Assembly: GCF_030649675.1 (NCBI RefSeq)
Contig: NZ_JAUTDR010000003.1
Coordinates: 124,001-188,000, forward strand
From: Haliea sp. E1-2-M8
GTDB taxonomy: Bacteria > Pseudomonadota > Gammaproteobacteria > Pseudomonadales > Halieaceae
Reading direction: 5' to 3'
DNA: 64,000 nucleotides
The translations under genes and the position numbers were made by a program. Shown here one piece after another: positions 1 to 8,807 of the stretch (position 1 is the first letter of the stretch; each line of letters starts with the position of its first letter). Under the pieces are notes generated by a model. It made no database searches, was not told the DNA's origin, and saw nothing but the letters and a program-made list of their open reading frames with translations.

Positions 1-1
1 C

Positions 2-832
2 AACCACTGGTTCCGGCTGTTCCGGGAGCAGGGGCTGGCGGACAGCCACATTCTGGAGATTCCGCATCCCCTGGTGTGGATCGTCCAGAAAGCCCGCCCG
101 GTAATGATCGAGGCCATCGCCCGTCAGTACATTACCGGCTCCATGTGGCGCTCCTATGCCCGCGGCGAGCGCGAATTCTGCGGCATCCGCATTCCCGATG
201 GCCTGCAGAAGGACCAGAAATTGCCCGAACTACTGATTACCCCTTCCACCAAAGGGATTCTCGAGGGTATCCCCGGCGTGCCGGCCCAGGATGATGTCAA
301 CATTACCCGCGACGACATCCTCAACCACTATGCCGCTTTCCAGTTCCGCTCGCCTGCGGATGTGGACCGCTACGAGACCCTGTTGCGGGAGGGCTTTGAA
401 GTGATCAGCCGGGAACTGGCCCGGCTGGACCAGATCTTCGTCGACACCAAGTTTGAATTCGGCTACGTGACCAACGCCGCGGGTGAAGAGCAGCTGATCT
501 ACATGGATGAAGTGGGAACCCCCGACTCCTCGCGTATCTGGGATGGCCCGGCCTGGCGCGAGGGGCAGGTGGTGGAGAACTCCAAGGAGAGCTTCCGCCA
601 GCTGCTGCTGAATCACTTCCCGGACCCCGATATCCTGCTCAACAAGGACCGGATGCCCGAGCGGGTAGCCCTGGCCCGGGACAACGAGCTGCCGGCGTCG
701 GTGCTGCTGGCGGTCTCCGCCACCTACGTCGGCATCGCGGAGAAAATTACCGGCCAGCCGCTGGCCCTGCCGGACGATCCCCGACAGGAGATCATCGACA
801 TCCTCGGCACTGAGTTCGGCCTTATCTCCTAG
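2..832 (+). CDS. purC: Phosphoribosylaminoimidazole-succinocarboxamide synthase, 5' end cut off by the window
   Basis: This is SAICAR synthase, which joins aspartate to CAIR using ATP in de novo purine synthesis in the cytoplasm. The reading frame is open from base 2, so the N-terminal ATP-binding part lies outside the window. Visible family motifs are VDTKFEFG, which contains substrate and metal residues, followed by the [10 protein letters not shown] signature. The segment covers roughly 277 residues, which together with the missing start fits the long (about 370-residue) form found in pseudomonads and relatives rather than the 237-residue E. coli form. It is followed at 89 bp by an unrelated lipoprotein gene. 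Confidence 0.95.
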   Translation, partial: NHWFRLFREQGLADSHILEIPHPLVWIVQKARPVMIEAIARQYITGSMWRSYARGEREFCGIRIPDGLQKDQKLPELLITPSTKGILEGIPGVPAQDDVNITRDDILNHYAAFQFRSPADVDRYETLLREGFEVISRELARLDQIFVDTKFEFGYVTNAAGEEQLIYMDEVGTPDSSRIWDGPAWREGQVVENSKESFRQLLLNHFPDPDILLNKDRMPERVALARDNELPASVLLAVSATYVGIAEKITGQPLALPDDPRQEIIDILGTEFGLIS

Positions 833-920
833 TGTTGCGCGGCATCCCTCGCCTGAAGTGGTGCCGCGGCCCGGCTTTGCCTATAGTGTGGTCTAAAGGT
901 CAATCCGTGGAGGTGACGCC

Positions 921-1604
921 ATGTACCGCAATCTTGCTGCCAGCCTTGTTGTCATTACCAGTCTTGTCCTCGCTGCCTGCGCCGGTAGCGGTTCCTCGCG
1001 GGAATCCGCTCTTACCCACGACGGCCTGGAGCGCGTCGAGGGCCAGGAGTTTGCCGAAGTGTATCTGCGCCCGGGCGCCGACCTGGGGCATTACCAGCAC
1101 CTGTCCCTGGGCGGGTGTGAAGTTGCCTTCCGCAAGAACTGGCTGCGCGACCAGCAGCGCGACAGCAGAAACCTGACCTCCCGTGTGCGGCAGGAGGATG
1201 CGGACCGGATCCGCCAGCGCATTGCTGCAGCCTGCGACGAGCATTTCCGCGCCGCGCTGGAGCGCGCACCGGCCTATGACCTGGTCGAGGCAGCACCCAA
1301 CGGCGAAGACGTGCTGGTATTGCGCCCGTCCATTGTCAACCTGGATATCCATGCGCCCGACGTGCAGGGTGCCGTGCGAACCCGCTCCTATACCACCTCC
1401 GCCGGCGAGATGACGCTGAATCTGGAATTGGTAGACGCGCTGACCGGCCAGGTCCAGGGGCGGGTTGTGGACCGCAGGCGCGGTGTGGAGCATAGCCAGC
1501 TGCAGTGGACCAGCAGCGTGACCAACCGGGCCGAATTCAGGCGTATACTGCGGCGGTGGGCGGATTTGCTCAGGGACAGCGTCGACCGCGTACGCGGCGC
1601 CTAA
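921..1604 (+). CDS. DUF3313-like outer membrane lipoprotein
   Basis: The protein has 227 residues with a clear type II signal peptide: hydrophobic residues 5-17 and a lipobox LAAC ending at Cys20, so it should be lipidated and held at a membrane facing the periplasm. The body resembles the DUF3313 family of small lipoproteins of unknown role (inference from overall pattern, including the V-L-R-P and DALTGQV segments). The start is supported by a GGAGGTG ribosome site at 908-914. The next gene starts 13 bp downstream, so they may share a transcript. No enzymatic motif is seen. Confidence 0.75.
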   Translation: MYRNLAASLVVITSLVLAACAGSGSSRESALTHDGLERVEGQEFAEVYLRPGADLGHYQHLSLGGCEVAFRKNWLRDQQRDSRNLTSRVRQEDADRIRQRIAAACDEHFRAALERAPAYDLVEAAPNGEDVLVLRPSIVNLDIHAPDVQGAVRTRSYTTSAGEMTLNLELVDALTGQVQGRVVDRRRGVEHSQLQWTSSVTNRAEFRRILRRWADLLRDSVDRVRGA

Positions 1605-1617
1605 GGAGAAACTGGCA

Positions 1618-2019
1618 GTGAACATAGTCAAGATTACCCCGGACATCGCCGTGTCGGAGCAGATATTGCCCGAGGACGTGGCGGCCATAGCGGCGGCGGG
1701 ATACAAGGTGCTGATCAATAACCGGCCCGACGGCGAGGCTCCGGGGCAGCCGTCCTCTGCGGCCTTTGCCGCCGCGGCTGCGCAGCACGGCGTCAGCTAC
1801 GTCTACTATCCCGTTACCGGGCTGGACTTCCCGGGTTCGGATCTCGAGCAACTCTCGGCTGCATTTGCCGCTGCCAAAGGGCCCGCGCTGGCTTTTTGTC
1901 GCAGCGGCACCCGCTCCATCAACCTGTGGCTCGCGACCCGCTCCGCCCAGGAGTGGCCCGAAGCCCTGCAGCGGGCCCGCAGCCTCGGCTATGACCTCTC
2001 CATGGTGGGCCAGCGCTGA
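1618..2019 (+). CDS. TIGR01244/DUF442 beta-lactamase-hydrolase-like (rhodanese-related) protein
   Basis: This 133-residue protein belongs to the TIGR01244/DUF442 group, a small fold related to dual-specificity phosphatases and rhodaneses, often linked with sulfide or persulfide chemistry. The NNRPDGE segment and a CRSGTRS active-site loop with Cys94 are visible; the C-x4-R spacing is rhodanese-like rather than the C-x5-R of phosphatases. The start is GTG with an AAGGAG ribosome site just upstream in the 13-bp gap after the lipoprotein gene. A sulfurtransferase or phosphatase role is possible; the exact substrate cannot be read from the sequence. Confidence 0.85.
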   Translation: MNIVKITPDIAVSEQILPEDVAAIAAAGYKVLINNRPDGEAPGQPSSAAFAAAAAQHGVSYVYYPVTGLDFPGSDLEQLSAAFAAAKGPALAFCRSGTRSINLWLATRSAQEWPEALQRARSLGYDLSMVGQR

Positions 2020-2080
2020 GGTTGCCATTCGCGGCCGCGCTGGGTAGCCTATCCGGCTGACCCTCTGAACGGAATTTCCC

Positions 2081-3421
2081 ATGCACTGTTCCCCTCGATT
2101 GACAGTCGGCTCCCTTCTGCTGAGCCTTGCTGTCCTCGCCAACCCGGTACCGGCGAGTGAACTCGCCGACCTGGTGGCCGCCGATTACAAGCGTCATCTC
2201 GGCGCACTGTTTACTCATTTCCACCAGAATCCCGAACTCTCCGGCATGGAGGCCAAGACCGCTGCGCGGTTGGCGGCTGAATTGCGCGAAGCGGGGTTCG
2301 AGGTCACCGAGGGGGTCGGCGGTACCGGGGTGGTGGCGCTGATGGAGAACGGGCCGGGTCCGCTGGTGATGATGCGCGCGGACATGGATGGCCTGCCGCT
2401 GGAGGAAAAGTCCGGCCTGCCCTATGCCTCCCGGGCAAAGCAGGTGGATGAGTCCGGCCAGGAGACGTTTGTGATGCACGCCTGCGGCCACGATGTCCAC
2501 ATCACCAGCCTGGTGGGCACGGCGCGGCTGATGGCGGCGCAGCGGGAACAGTGGTCCGGCACCCTCATGCTGATCGGCCAGCCCGCGGAGGAGCGAATCG
2601 TCGGCGCCCGGAACATGATGGAAGACGACCTCTGGAAGCGGTTCGGCCAGCCCGACTACGCCCTGGCCTTCCACGTCGCCGCGCAGTTGCCCGCAGGCCA
2701 GCTCGCGTTGACTGAAGACTCACCGTACTCCGGCGCGGACACCGTCGACATCATTGTCCACGGCATCGGCGCCCACGGCGCCAGCCCCCACGAGGGTATC
2801 GACCCGGTGGTGCTGGGCAGCCAGATCGTATTGGCGCTGCAAACCGTTGTATCGCGAGAACTGGCGCCGCGGGATGCCGGGGTGATTACTGTGGGTGCAT
2901 TCCACGCCGGCAGCAAGCACAACATCATTTCCGACCGCGCCCACCTGCAGCTCACGGTGCGGCATGACGACCCGGAGAACCGCGAGCTGCTGCTGGATGG
3001 TATCCGCCGGGTGGCGGAGAACATGGGGCGGGTGGTGGGGCTGCCGGATGACAAGCTGCCGGAGGTGCTTGTTTCCGAGAGCGAGTCGGTACCGCCGACC
3101 ATCAACGACACCCCATTGACCCGCGAACTGCGGGAAGTCTGGACCGGTCACTTTGGCGAGCAGATCTTCAGGGAAGGCAAGCGCAAAGGCATGGGCGCTG
3201 AGGACTTCGGATTTTTCACTACCGATCCCTACATCCCCAGCACCTATTTTGCCGTTGGTGGCACGCCGCTGGAAGACTTTACCCGCGCCGCCGCCGGTGG
3301 TGACCCTGTCCCCTCGCACCATTCACCGCAGTTCAGGGTGGAGTCGGAGCCCGCCATCACCCTGGGTGTCGAGGCGACGGTAGTGGCCCTGCAGAAGTTG
3401 CTGCAGGCACCCGCGCCGTGA
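2081..3421 (+). CDS. Exported M20D-family amidohydrolase (hippurate/IAA-amino acid hydrolase type)
   Basis: The 446-residue protein is a zinc-dependent M20 peptidase-family amidohydrolase that cleaves N-acyl amino acids or similar amides. Residues 1-26 form a signal peptide, so it probably acts in the periplasm. The MRADMDGLPLEE and HACGHDVH motifs hold metal ligands and the EE pair that follows (GQPAEE) supplies the catalytic acid. A dimerisation domain occupies the middle, and GAEDFG near the C terminus is the last metal-binding region. The stop codon overlaps the GTG start of the NUDIX gene by four bases, so the two are translationally coupled. Confidence 0.9.
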   Translation: MHCSPRLTVGSLLLSLAVLANPVPASELADLVAADYKRHLGALFTHFHQNPELSGMEAKTAARLAAELREAGFEVTEGVGGTGVVALMENGPGPLVMMRADMDGLPLEEKSGLPYASRAKQVDESGQETFVMHACGHDVHITSLVGTARLMAAQREQWSGTLMLIGQPAEERIVGARNMMEDDLWKRFGQPDYALAFHVAAQLPAGQLALTEDSPYSGADTVDIIVHGIGAHGASPHEGIDPVVLGSQIVLALQTVVSRELAPRDAGVITVGAFHAGSKHNIISDRAHLQLTVRHDDPENRELLLDGIRRVAENMGRVVGLPDDKLPEVLVSESESVPPTINDTPLTRELREVWTGHFGEQIFREGKRKGMGAEDFGFFTTDPYIPSTYFAVGGTPLEDFTRAAAGGDPVPSHHSPQFRVESEPAITLGVEATVVALQKLLQAPAP

Positions 3422-4167
3422 CTCGAGAAAGCTTTTTCCCCCGGCCGGACAACCAGTCCCCGGAGGAGGTCCAGGCTCGCCCCGCGAGCACTGTGGTGCT
3501 GCTGCGGGATGGCGCGGACGGTCTGGAAACCCTGTTGCTGCGGCGTAACAAGGCGCTGTTGTTCGCCGGCGGCTACTGGGTATTTCCCGGCGGCGCGCTG
3601 GAGCCGCAGGACTGGGAGCAGGCCGCTGGCGACGAAGACCGCGCCACCCGGCTGGCGGCGGCCCGCGAGGCCGGGGAAGAATCGGGCCTGCGCCCCTGCC
3701 CGGACGAAATGGTGCTGATCAGCCACTGGACCACGCCGGTCAACGAAGCCAAGCGCTTTTCTACCTGGATCTACGCGGCACCGGTGGACAGTGAAACCGA
3801 GGTGGTGATTGACGGCAGCGAAATCCACGACTCACGCTGGGTGAACGTGGCGGCTGCAGTCGCGGAACACCATGCCGGCGAACTGGGCGTACTGCCTCCC
3901 ACCTATGTCACCCTGTGCCATGTCGCCCAATACCGGAATGTCGCCGAGCTGCTGGCGCGAGAGTTGGTGCGCCCGCCCGGGGAAGTGCTGCCACGGTTCT
4001 GCCACGGCGATGGCACAGTATTCGTGATGTTTCGTGGCGATGCGGGTTACGACAGCGGCGACGGCTCAGTGCATGGCGCTCGCCACCGGGCGACTCTGAG
4101 AGACGGGCGCTGGCACTATGAGTACGAAAATGTGGCGCCTGAATTCCCCTGCCTGATTGGCTCCTGA
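3418..4167 (+). CDS. NUDIX hydrolase, NUDT19/NUDT8-like
   Basis: A 249-residue NUDIX hydrolase that should hydrolyse a nucleoside diphosphate linked to another group, often CoA derivatives in this subgroup. The WVFPGGALEP start of the fold and the REAGEESGL helix of the NUDIX box are clear, but the distance between the first Gly and the RE..EE segment is longer than in the classic 23-residue box, as in NUDT19-like CoA diphosphatases (known family variation). The start is GTG at 3418, overlapping the upstream amidohydrolase stop. Substrate preference is inference only. Confidence 0.85.
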   Translation: MTRESFFPRPDNQSPEEVQARPASTVVLLRDGADGLETLLLRRNKALLFAGGYWVFPGGALEPQDWEQAAGDEDRATRLAAAREAGEESGLRPCPDEMVLISHWTTPVNEAKRFSTWIYAAPVDSETEVVIDGSEIHDSRWVNVAAAVAEHHAGELGVLPPTYVTLCHVAQYRNVAELLARELVRPPGEVLPRFCHGDGTVFVMFRGDAGYDSGDGSVHGARHRATLRDGRWHYEYENVAPEFPCLIGS

Positions 4168-4190
4168 GACGTCCAGCGAGATAAACAGCA

Positions 4191-4874
4191 ATGCCCCAAG
4201 GTACTGACGCTGTGTCCCGGAATGCACCCCATCCGCTTTGGGACTGGCCTACCCGATTATTCCACTGGGCCCTGGTGGTTTTGCTGCCGCTGGCCTGGTG
4301 GACCGCGGAGGAGGGGCAGATGGAGCGCCACCAGTGGGTGGGCTACACGGTCATCGTGCTGGTGGTGTTTCGCATTTGCTGGGGCTTTGTCGGCAGCCCG
4401 CACTCCCGTTTTCGCGATTTCCTGCGGGGCCCCGGCACCGTGCTGGGCTATGTCCGTGGCCGCGTTGCGCCAGGCCCCGGTCACAACCCGCTGGGCGGCT
4501 GGTCGGTGATCGTGCTGCTCACCCTGCTGCTGGTGCAGGCGGGCAGCGGGCTTTTCAACAGTGACCAGATTTTGTTCGACGGACCCTTCTACTACGCGGT
4601 CAGCAGCGATACCCGGGACTTTCTCGGGGTGGTGCACGAGTGGGCATTTGACGCCCTGCTGGCGATGGTGGTGTTGCACCTGCTGGCAATTGCGTGGCAC
4701 CAGTTCCGGCGCCGGGAAAAGCTGGTACAGGCCATGCTCAAGGGCACGGCGGAAGGCAAACAGGGGGTGGCAGCGCCGGCGCCCTGGTGGCTGGCGCCGC
4801 TGTTGCTGGTTGTGGTGATTGCGGCAGGCTGGTGGTTATTGCAGCAGGCGCCGCCGCCACCCCGGATGTGGTAG
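4191..4874 (+). CDS. Cytochrome b561 family membrane protein
   Basis: This 227-residue protein is a four-helix di-haem b-type cytochrome that moves electrons within the inner membrane. The N-terminal WDWPTRLFHW motif contains the first haem His, HQWVGY the next, and later VHEWAFDALLAMVVLHLLAI supplies two further His ligands. A fifth hydrophobic segment near residues 200-218 follows a basic loop. It faces a soluble cytochrome c' gene that converges on it with a gap of only 34 bp, a common pairing, and they probably exchange electrons (inference). Confidence 0.9.
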   Translation: MPQGTDAVSRNAPHPLWDWPTRLFHWALVVLLPLAWWTAEEGQMERHQWVGYTVIVLVVFRICWGFVGSPHSRFRDFLRGPGTVLGYVRGRVAPGPGHNPLGGWSVIVLLTLLLVQAGSGLFNSDQILFDGPFYYAVSSDTRDFLGVVHEWAFDALLAMVVLHLLAIAWHQFRRREKLVQAMLKGTAEGKQGVAAPAPWWLAPLLLVVVIAAGWWLLQQAPPPPRMW

Positions 4875-4908
4875 GGCGGGCCGTTACTGGCAACGCCCCG
4901 CTGCCCAC

Positions 4909-5388
4909 TCAGTAGAGGTAGTCTTTCGACTTGTAGTCGTCGTGGCAGGCCTTGCAAGCCTCGCCGACGGCGCCGACCTGTTGCGCGATTGCGCCGCGAT
5001 CGCCACCGGCAACCGTGGTCTTGAGGGTGGCGGCTTCCGCCTTCAGGTCGTCAAGCTTGCTGGCGAAGTCGTCCTTGTTTTCCCAGATCTCCGGCTGGGC
5101 CCGGGTGGTGCCGCGCTCGGAACCTTCGGGGAAGCCGCGGAGGATATTCAGCGAGGTCACCGCGACCAGGTCATCGGTAAAGCCCTGCAGCTGCTCCTGA
5201 TTCCAGGGCATTTCCCCTTTCACCATGGCGCCGATGGGTCCAAAGTTGGAGCCCAGCAGGGCAAAGTAGGACTGGCGGTAGGACTGGTGGAACTCGTCCT
5301 CGTCCAGGTGGGACAGGGCCAGGGGCGACATGGCCAGGGCGGCGGCCGATGCCAGGATGGCTGCACGCTTACGGAACGGGTTCGACAT
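4909..5388 (-). CDS. Class II cytochrome c (cytochrome c')
   Basis: A 159-residue periplasmic cytochrome c of the four-helix c' type. A signal peptide covers about the first 26 residues and the haem attachment motif CKACH lies near the C terminus (CKACHDDYKSKDY), the usual place for class II. Such proteins bind a five-coordinate haem and interact with nitric oxide or act as electron carriers. It converges on the b561 gene, its likely partner. A ribosome site, AAGGAG, lies just upstream of the start on the minus strand. Confidence 0.92.
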   Translation of the reverse strand: MSNPFRKRAAILASAAALAMSPLALSHLDEDEFHQSYRQSYFALLGSNFGPIGAMVKGEMPWNQEQLQGFTDDLVAVTSLNILRGFPEGSERGTTRAQPEIWENKDDFASKLDDLKAEAATLKTTVAGGDRGAIAQQVGAVGEACKACHDDYKSKDYLY

Positions 5389-5545
5389 GGAAATCTCCTT
5401 GCAATGGTGTGGGTGCTCTCCAACTATACGACAGGGATGCGGTTTGCGACCAATTTTTTGAACCTGCCTCGGGTTACGCCGAGGCGGCGTGGGGAATTGA
5501 TCCCGGGTGGGCTACCATTGCCCCCTTGATGCAACGAGGTAGCAC

Positions 5546-7258
5546 ATGAGCGCACAGCAGTGGGATTACAGTTTTGACGTGGTGGTGGTCGGATCCGGTA
5601 ACGGGGGTCTGACCGCGGCGCTGTGCAGCTATGAAATGGGCACACGCGACGTACTGGTGGTGGAGAAATCCAATCTTTATGGCGGCACCAGCTCCATCTC
5701 TGGCGGCGGAGTCTGGATCCCCTGCAATCGCTACGCCCGCGCGGTCGGCGCCGAGGACTCCATCGAAAAGGCGCGCACCTATCTGCGCCAACTGATCACC
5801 GAAGAGGAAGTGCCCGAGTACCAGCTGCAGGCCTTTCTCGAGAACGGCCCGAAGATGGTCGATTTCCTGCATGAGCGCACCCGCATGCGCTACGTTACCC
5901 TGGCGCACTACCCGGACTACTACACCAACCTGGACGGGGCCATGGTCGGCCACCGCTCCATGGAACCGGAAACCTTTGCCGCCAGCGAACTGGGTGAAGA
6001 GTGGCGACGCCTGCGCCGGACCCACCCGATGATGCATTTGGGAGGCCTGATTGGTATCACCCAGGTGGAGGCTGCCTTGCTGGTGGGCCAGCAGCCGGGC
6101 TGGTGGAAAACCGCACTCAAGCTGGTGGGCAGCTATCTCACGGATATCCCCTGGCGCCTGCGAGACAAGTACCACCGGCGTCTGGCCACAGGCTGCGCCG
6201 GGGTCGCCCGCCTGCGCGCCTCCCTGCAAGACCGGGACATTCCCCTGTGGCTCAACACTGCCATGACCCGGGTCGTCGATGAGGACGGGGCCGTGTTGGG
6301 TATTGAGGTCAAGCGCAACGGCGAGACCGTGCGCATCCAGGCGCGCAAGGGCGTAGTGCTGGCAGCCGGCGGCTTCGAACACAACCAGGCCATGCGCGAA
6401 CAGTACCTGCCCCAGCCTACCGATCACCGCTGGAGCGCCGGTACCAAGGACAATACCGGCGATGCCATCCTCGAAGGCCAGCGCCTGGGGGCGAAGATGC
6501 ACCGGCTCAACGAAGCCTGGTGGTGCAACACGATTTCCGTGCCAGGGGAGGAGATCCCCCGCCTCAGCATCATGGAAAAGTCCTACCCGGGCTCCATCGT
6601 GGTGAACCCCGCCGGGGAGCGTTTCAGCAACGAATCCCAGAACTACATGGCGTTCCAGCATGAGACCTTCGAGAAACACAGCGAAGAGAACCCCTGCAAC
6701 CCGAGCTGGCAGGTATTTGATGCCAACTTCCGCGCCCGCTACTTTGTAGGGCCCCTGTACAATAGCACTTTCCGCCCGGACTGGGCCCTGCCCAAGCGCT
6801 ACGAGGAGGAAGGCTTTTTCGCCAAGGCGGATACCATTCCGGAGCTTGCCCGCAAGATCGGCGTCAATCCGGATGGGCTTGCGGACACGGTAGCGAAGAT
6901 GAACGAGTACGCCCGCACCGGCGTCGACCCGGACTGCCACCGCGGCGACTCCGCCTACGACCGCTACTACGGCGACCCGCGGGTCACCCCCAACCCCTGC
7001 CTGGCGCCCCTCGACAAGCCGCCTTACTACGCGATGAAGATCGACCCGGGTGATTTCGGTACCCAGGGCGGCATGGTCTGCAATGCCGATGCCCAGGTCC
7101 TGCGGGAGGACGGCTCCGTGATTCCGGGCCTGTACGCCATCGGCAATTGCAGCGCGCCGACACTGCCCTGCTACCCGGGCCCCGGCTCGACCCTGGGCCC
7201 GGCCATGACCTTCGCCTATCAGGCCGCCAAGGCCATTACCGGCTACCGCGAGCAGTAG
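5546..7258 (+). CDS. 3-ketosteroid delta1-dehydrogenase-like FAD protein
   Basis: The 570-residue protein belongs to the FAD-binding fumarate reductase/KstD superfamily. It starts with an FAD-binding GSGNGG motif at residues 16-21, then VVEKS and GGTSSISGGG. The C-terminal part carries the KstD-type PPYYA, PGDFGTQGG and YPGPGSTLGPAM segments, which in characterised enzymes bind FAD and place the catalytic Tyr. It therefore probably introduces a double bond next to a keto group in ring A of a steroid or a similar substrate. No other sterol catabolism gene is adjacent, so the true substrate is uncertain. It has its own promoter region of about 157 bp shared with the divergent cytochrome c' gene. 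Confidence 0.85.
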   Translation: MSAQQWDYSFDVVVVGSGNGGLTAALCSYEMGTRDVLVVEKSNLYGGTSSISGGGVWIPCNRYARAVGAEDSIEKARTYLRQLITEEEVPEYQLQAFLENGPKMVDFLHERTRMRYVTLAHYPDYYTNLDGAMVGHRSMEPETFAASELGEEWRRLRRTHPMMHLGGLIGITQVEAALLVGQQPGWWKTALKLVGSYLTDIPWRLRDKYHRRLATGCAGVARLRASLQDRDIPLWLNTAMTRVVDEDGAVLGIEVKRNGETVRIQARKGVVLAAGGFEHNQAMREQYLPQPTDHRWSAGTKDNTGDAILEGQRLGAKMHRLNEAWWCNTISVPGEEIPRLSIMEKSYPGSIVVNPAGERFSNESQNYMAFQHETFEKHSEENPCNPSWQVFDANFRARYFVGPLYNSTFRPDWALPKRYEEEGFFAKADTIPELARKIGVNPDGLADTVAKMNEYARTGVDPDCHRGDSAYDRYYGDPRVTPNPCLAPLDKPPYYAMKIDPGDFGTQGGMVCNADAQVLREDGSVIPGLYAIGNCSAPTLPCYPGPGSTLGPAMTFAYQAAKAITGYREQ

Positions 7259-7282
7259 CACTCAGGCCGCCAGCTCGTGGAT

Positions 7283-7441
7283 TCAGGCGTCTTCCTGCTG
7301 CATCTGTTGGCGAATGAAATCATCCTCCATGTGTTGTAACCAGGCGATGATGCCGTCGATCGCTTGCTGCTCACTACTGAATACACCGGCCTGCACCAGC
7401 TTCTGAATCTGGTCATTGAGTTGTTGCATTGAATCCTGCAT
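7283..7441 (-). CDS. Small hypothetical protein, 52 residues
   Basis: I do not recognise this protein. A short acidic, glutamine-rich polypeptide is encoded, with a helix-turn-helix-like spacing (QKLVQAGVFSSEQQAIDG) that loosely recalls ParD-type antitoxin tails. The start at 7441 is chosen because upstream in-frame sequence looks non-coding, and GGGAG lies about 12 bases before it. It converges on the flavoprotein gene and marks the left edge of the looser accessory block. No toxin partner is visible next to it. Confidence 0.5.
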   Translation of the reverse strand: MQDSMQQLNDQIQKLVQAGVFSSEQQAIDGIIAWLQHMEDDFIRQQMQQEDA

Positions 7442-7631
7442 GAAATTGTGCGCTCCCAAACGTTGGAGTGTGTGAGGTGCCCCGCCAGGGCGGAAGCGCC
7501 TCCGTGACTTATGACACAAAGTGGGCCGCGGTGGAATGGCAAGTAATTTATGAGTGTCATACAATTGAACCCGTAGCGTCTTTAACAGGTGCTTTTTCTT
7601 ACCTTTCGATGAGCGCGGACATGCCGGTAGT

Positions 7632-8456
7632 ATGGGTCGGTTAGGCCGTTTCCGCCATATCGCCTTGCGGACGTATGCGAGTATTGATACTCGCATACGT
7701 CCGCCCCGGGGCGAGCCCGCTTGCAACATTTGTGGCTGCAAACTGCGTAGAGATCAGACGCTGTGGTCGCAACGTGAATTGGCAAGTTGCAGCGTATGCA
7801 AGTCCACGTTGCGATTCCGCTCGCTGATGGCTGCCCTGCAATTGCGGCTGTATGGTGGGCTTGAACAGGCCCTGGCTCGTGTGGCACCAGACAAGGGGGT
7901 TGTCGGCCTGGGGATGAGTGATGCGTCTGTTTACTCCTATTGGTTGGAACAGAAGTTCTCATACACCAATACGTTCTTTCATACCCGTCCCTATCTCGAT
8001 ATTCGAAAGCCGGGAACGCAATACCTGGCACGAAATGACTTTGTGATCAGTTCCGACGTTCTCGAACATGTAAGCGCGCCGCTGGATAGTGTATTTGCCA
8101 ATTTACACGCACTGCTACGGCCTGGAGGGGTATTGGTATTTACGGTCCCCTACGCCTTGCAGGGGCAAACCGTTGAGCACTTCCCTGAACTCCATGATTT
8201 CGAGATCATTGGCAAAAAAAGTGATCGCCAATTAATCAACCGAACCCAGGATGGTCGCGAGAAAATTTATACCGATTTGTGTTTCCACGGAGGAGATGGG
8301 GCTACGCTGGAATTGCGGCTATTCTCCCTGCCGGATTTGCTGGCTCATCTGGAGCAGGCGGGTTTCCAGAATATCACGGTGCATGCTGAAGACCACCCGG
8401 AGTGGGGGATTGTTCATACAGACAGGATGGGGGCACCGGTTTCGGCTATCGCCTGA
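7632..8456 (+). CDS. Zinc-finger class I SAM-dependent methyltransferase
   Basis: A protein of about 274 residues with an N-terminal four-cysteine zinc motif (CNIC ... CSVC, roughly residues 31-57) followed by a Rossmann methyltransferase domain. VISSDVLEHV is the motif that ends strand four of the class I fold, and LRPGGVLVFTVPY follows as usual. Members often modify sugars or lipids in surface polysaccharide loci, but nothing here fixes the substrate. Base composition is visibly lower in GC than in its neighbours, suggesting transfer. The start is uncertain: a perfect inverted repeat lies between the ATG and the first Cys. Confidence 0.75.
   Translation: MGRLGRFRHIALRTYASIDTRIRPPRGEPACNICGCKLRRDQTLWSQRELASCSVCKSTLRFRSLMAALQLRLYGGLEQALARVAPDKGVVGLGMSDASVYSYWLEQKFSYTNTFFHTRPYLDIRKPGTQYLARNDFVISSDVLEHVSAPLDSVFANLHALLRPGGVLVFTVPYALQGQTVEHFPELHDFEIIGKKSDRQLINRTQDGREKIYTDLCFHGGDGATLELRLFSLPDLLAHLEQAGFQNITVHAEDHPEWGIVHTDRMGAPVSAIA
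7667..7704. repeat. Perfect 18-bp inverted repeat with 2-bp spacer
   Basis: The arm GCGGACGTATGCGAGTAT at 7667-7684 is followed by TG and then by its exact reverse complement at 7687-7704. It falls within the first codons of the methyltransferase frame, between the proposed ATG and the zinc motif. There is no T-run, so it is not a standard terminator. It could be an operator, a remnant of a small mobile element, or an RNA hairpin controlling translation. Confidence 0.9.
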
Positions 8457-8807
8457 CCAGGCAGGACGTCTTATATTTCAGTGCCCTCGCTTTTGGTGCC
8501 ATATATAACCGGAAAGCGTTTCTGCGGAGATGTCTCTTCGCATCTTGGAGTGCCACCACTCAATTTAGCCGCCTTGACGCTGTTGCGCACCACTCTAAAC
8601 TATGACCCATGATCGACCGCCGCCTAACCATCAATTGCACGCGATCAGCCAAGCTGACGCATGACTAAGAGCATTAGGTGTTTCGATCAGACTATTGAGG
8701 TCGGAGCTATGAGCAAGGTCATGCGTGAGTTGGCGTATCGAAAGTCCGCATTGGCCTCCAAAGCCCCTGATTAATCCGGTAGCGCCTTGAAATGGGCTGG
8801 AGGAAGA
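8457..8807. other. Gene-poor stretch before the P1 peptidase gene
   Basis: I find no convincing coding region, RNA gene or repeat pair in these 351 bases. The composition is closer to 50% GC than the core genome. A TATAAC hexamer at 8504-8509 has no good -35 partner. The stretch ends with the GGAGGA ribosome site (8799-8804) of the downstream gene. Confidence 0.5.

Noticed and set aside
5467-5484. CCTCGG-N6-CCGAGG stem before the KstD-like gene
   Set aside because: No T-run on either strand and no known regulator site; too weak for a call.
5474-7261. 595-codon open frame on the minus strand
   Set aside because: It lies antisense to the KstD-like gene, has low-complexity composition and no domain; a GC-rich shadow frame.
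8620-8700. Possible integron attC site (GCCTAAC followed by GATCAGC)
   Set aside because: The matching GTTRRRY core and folded stem needed for attC are missing.
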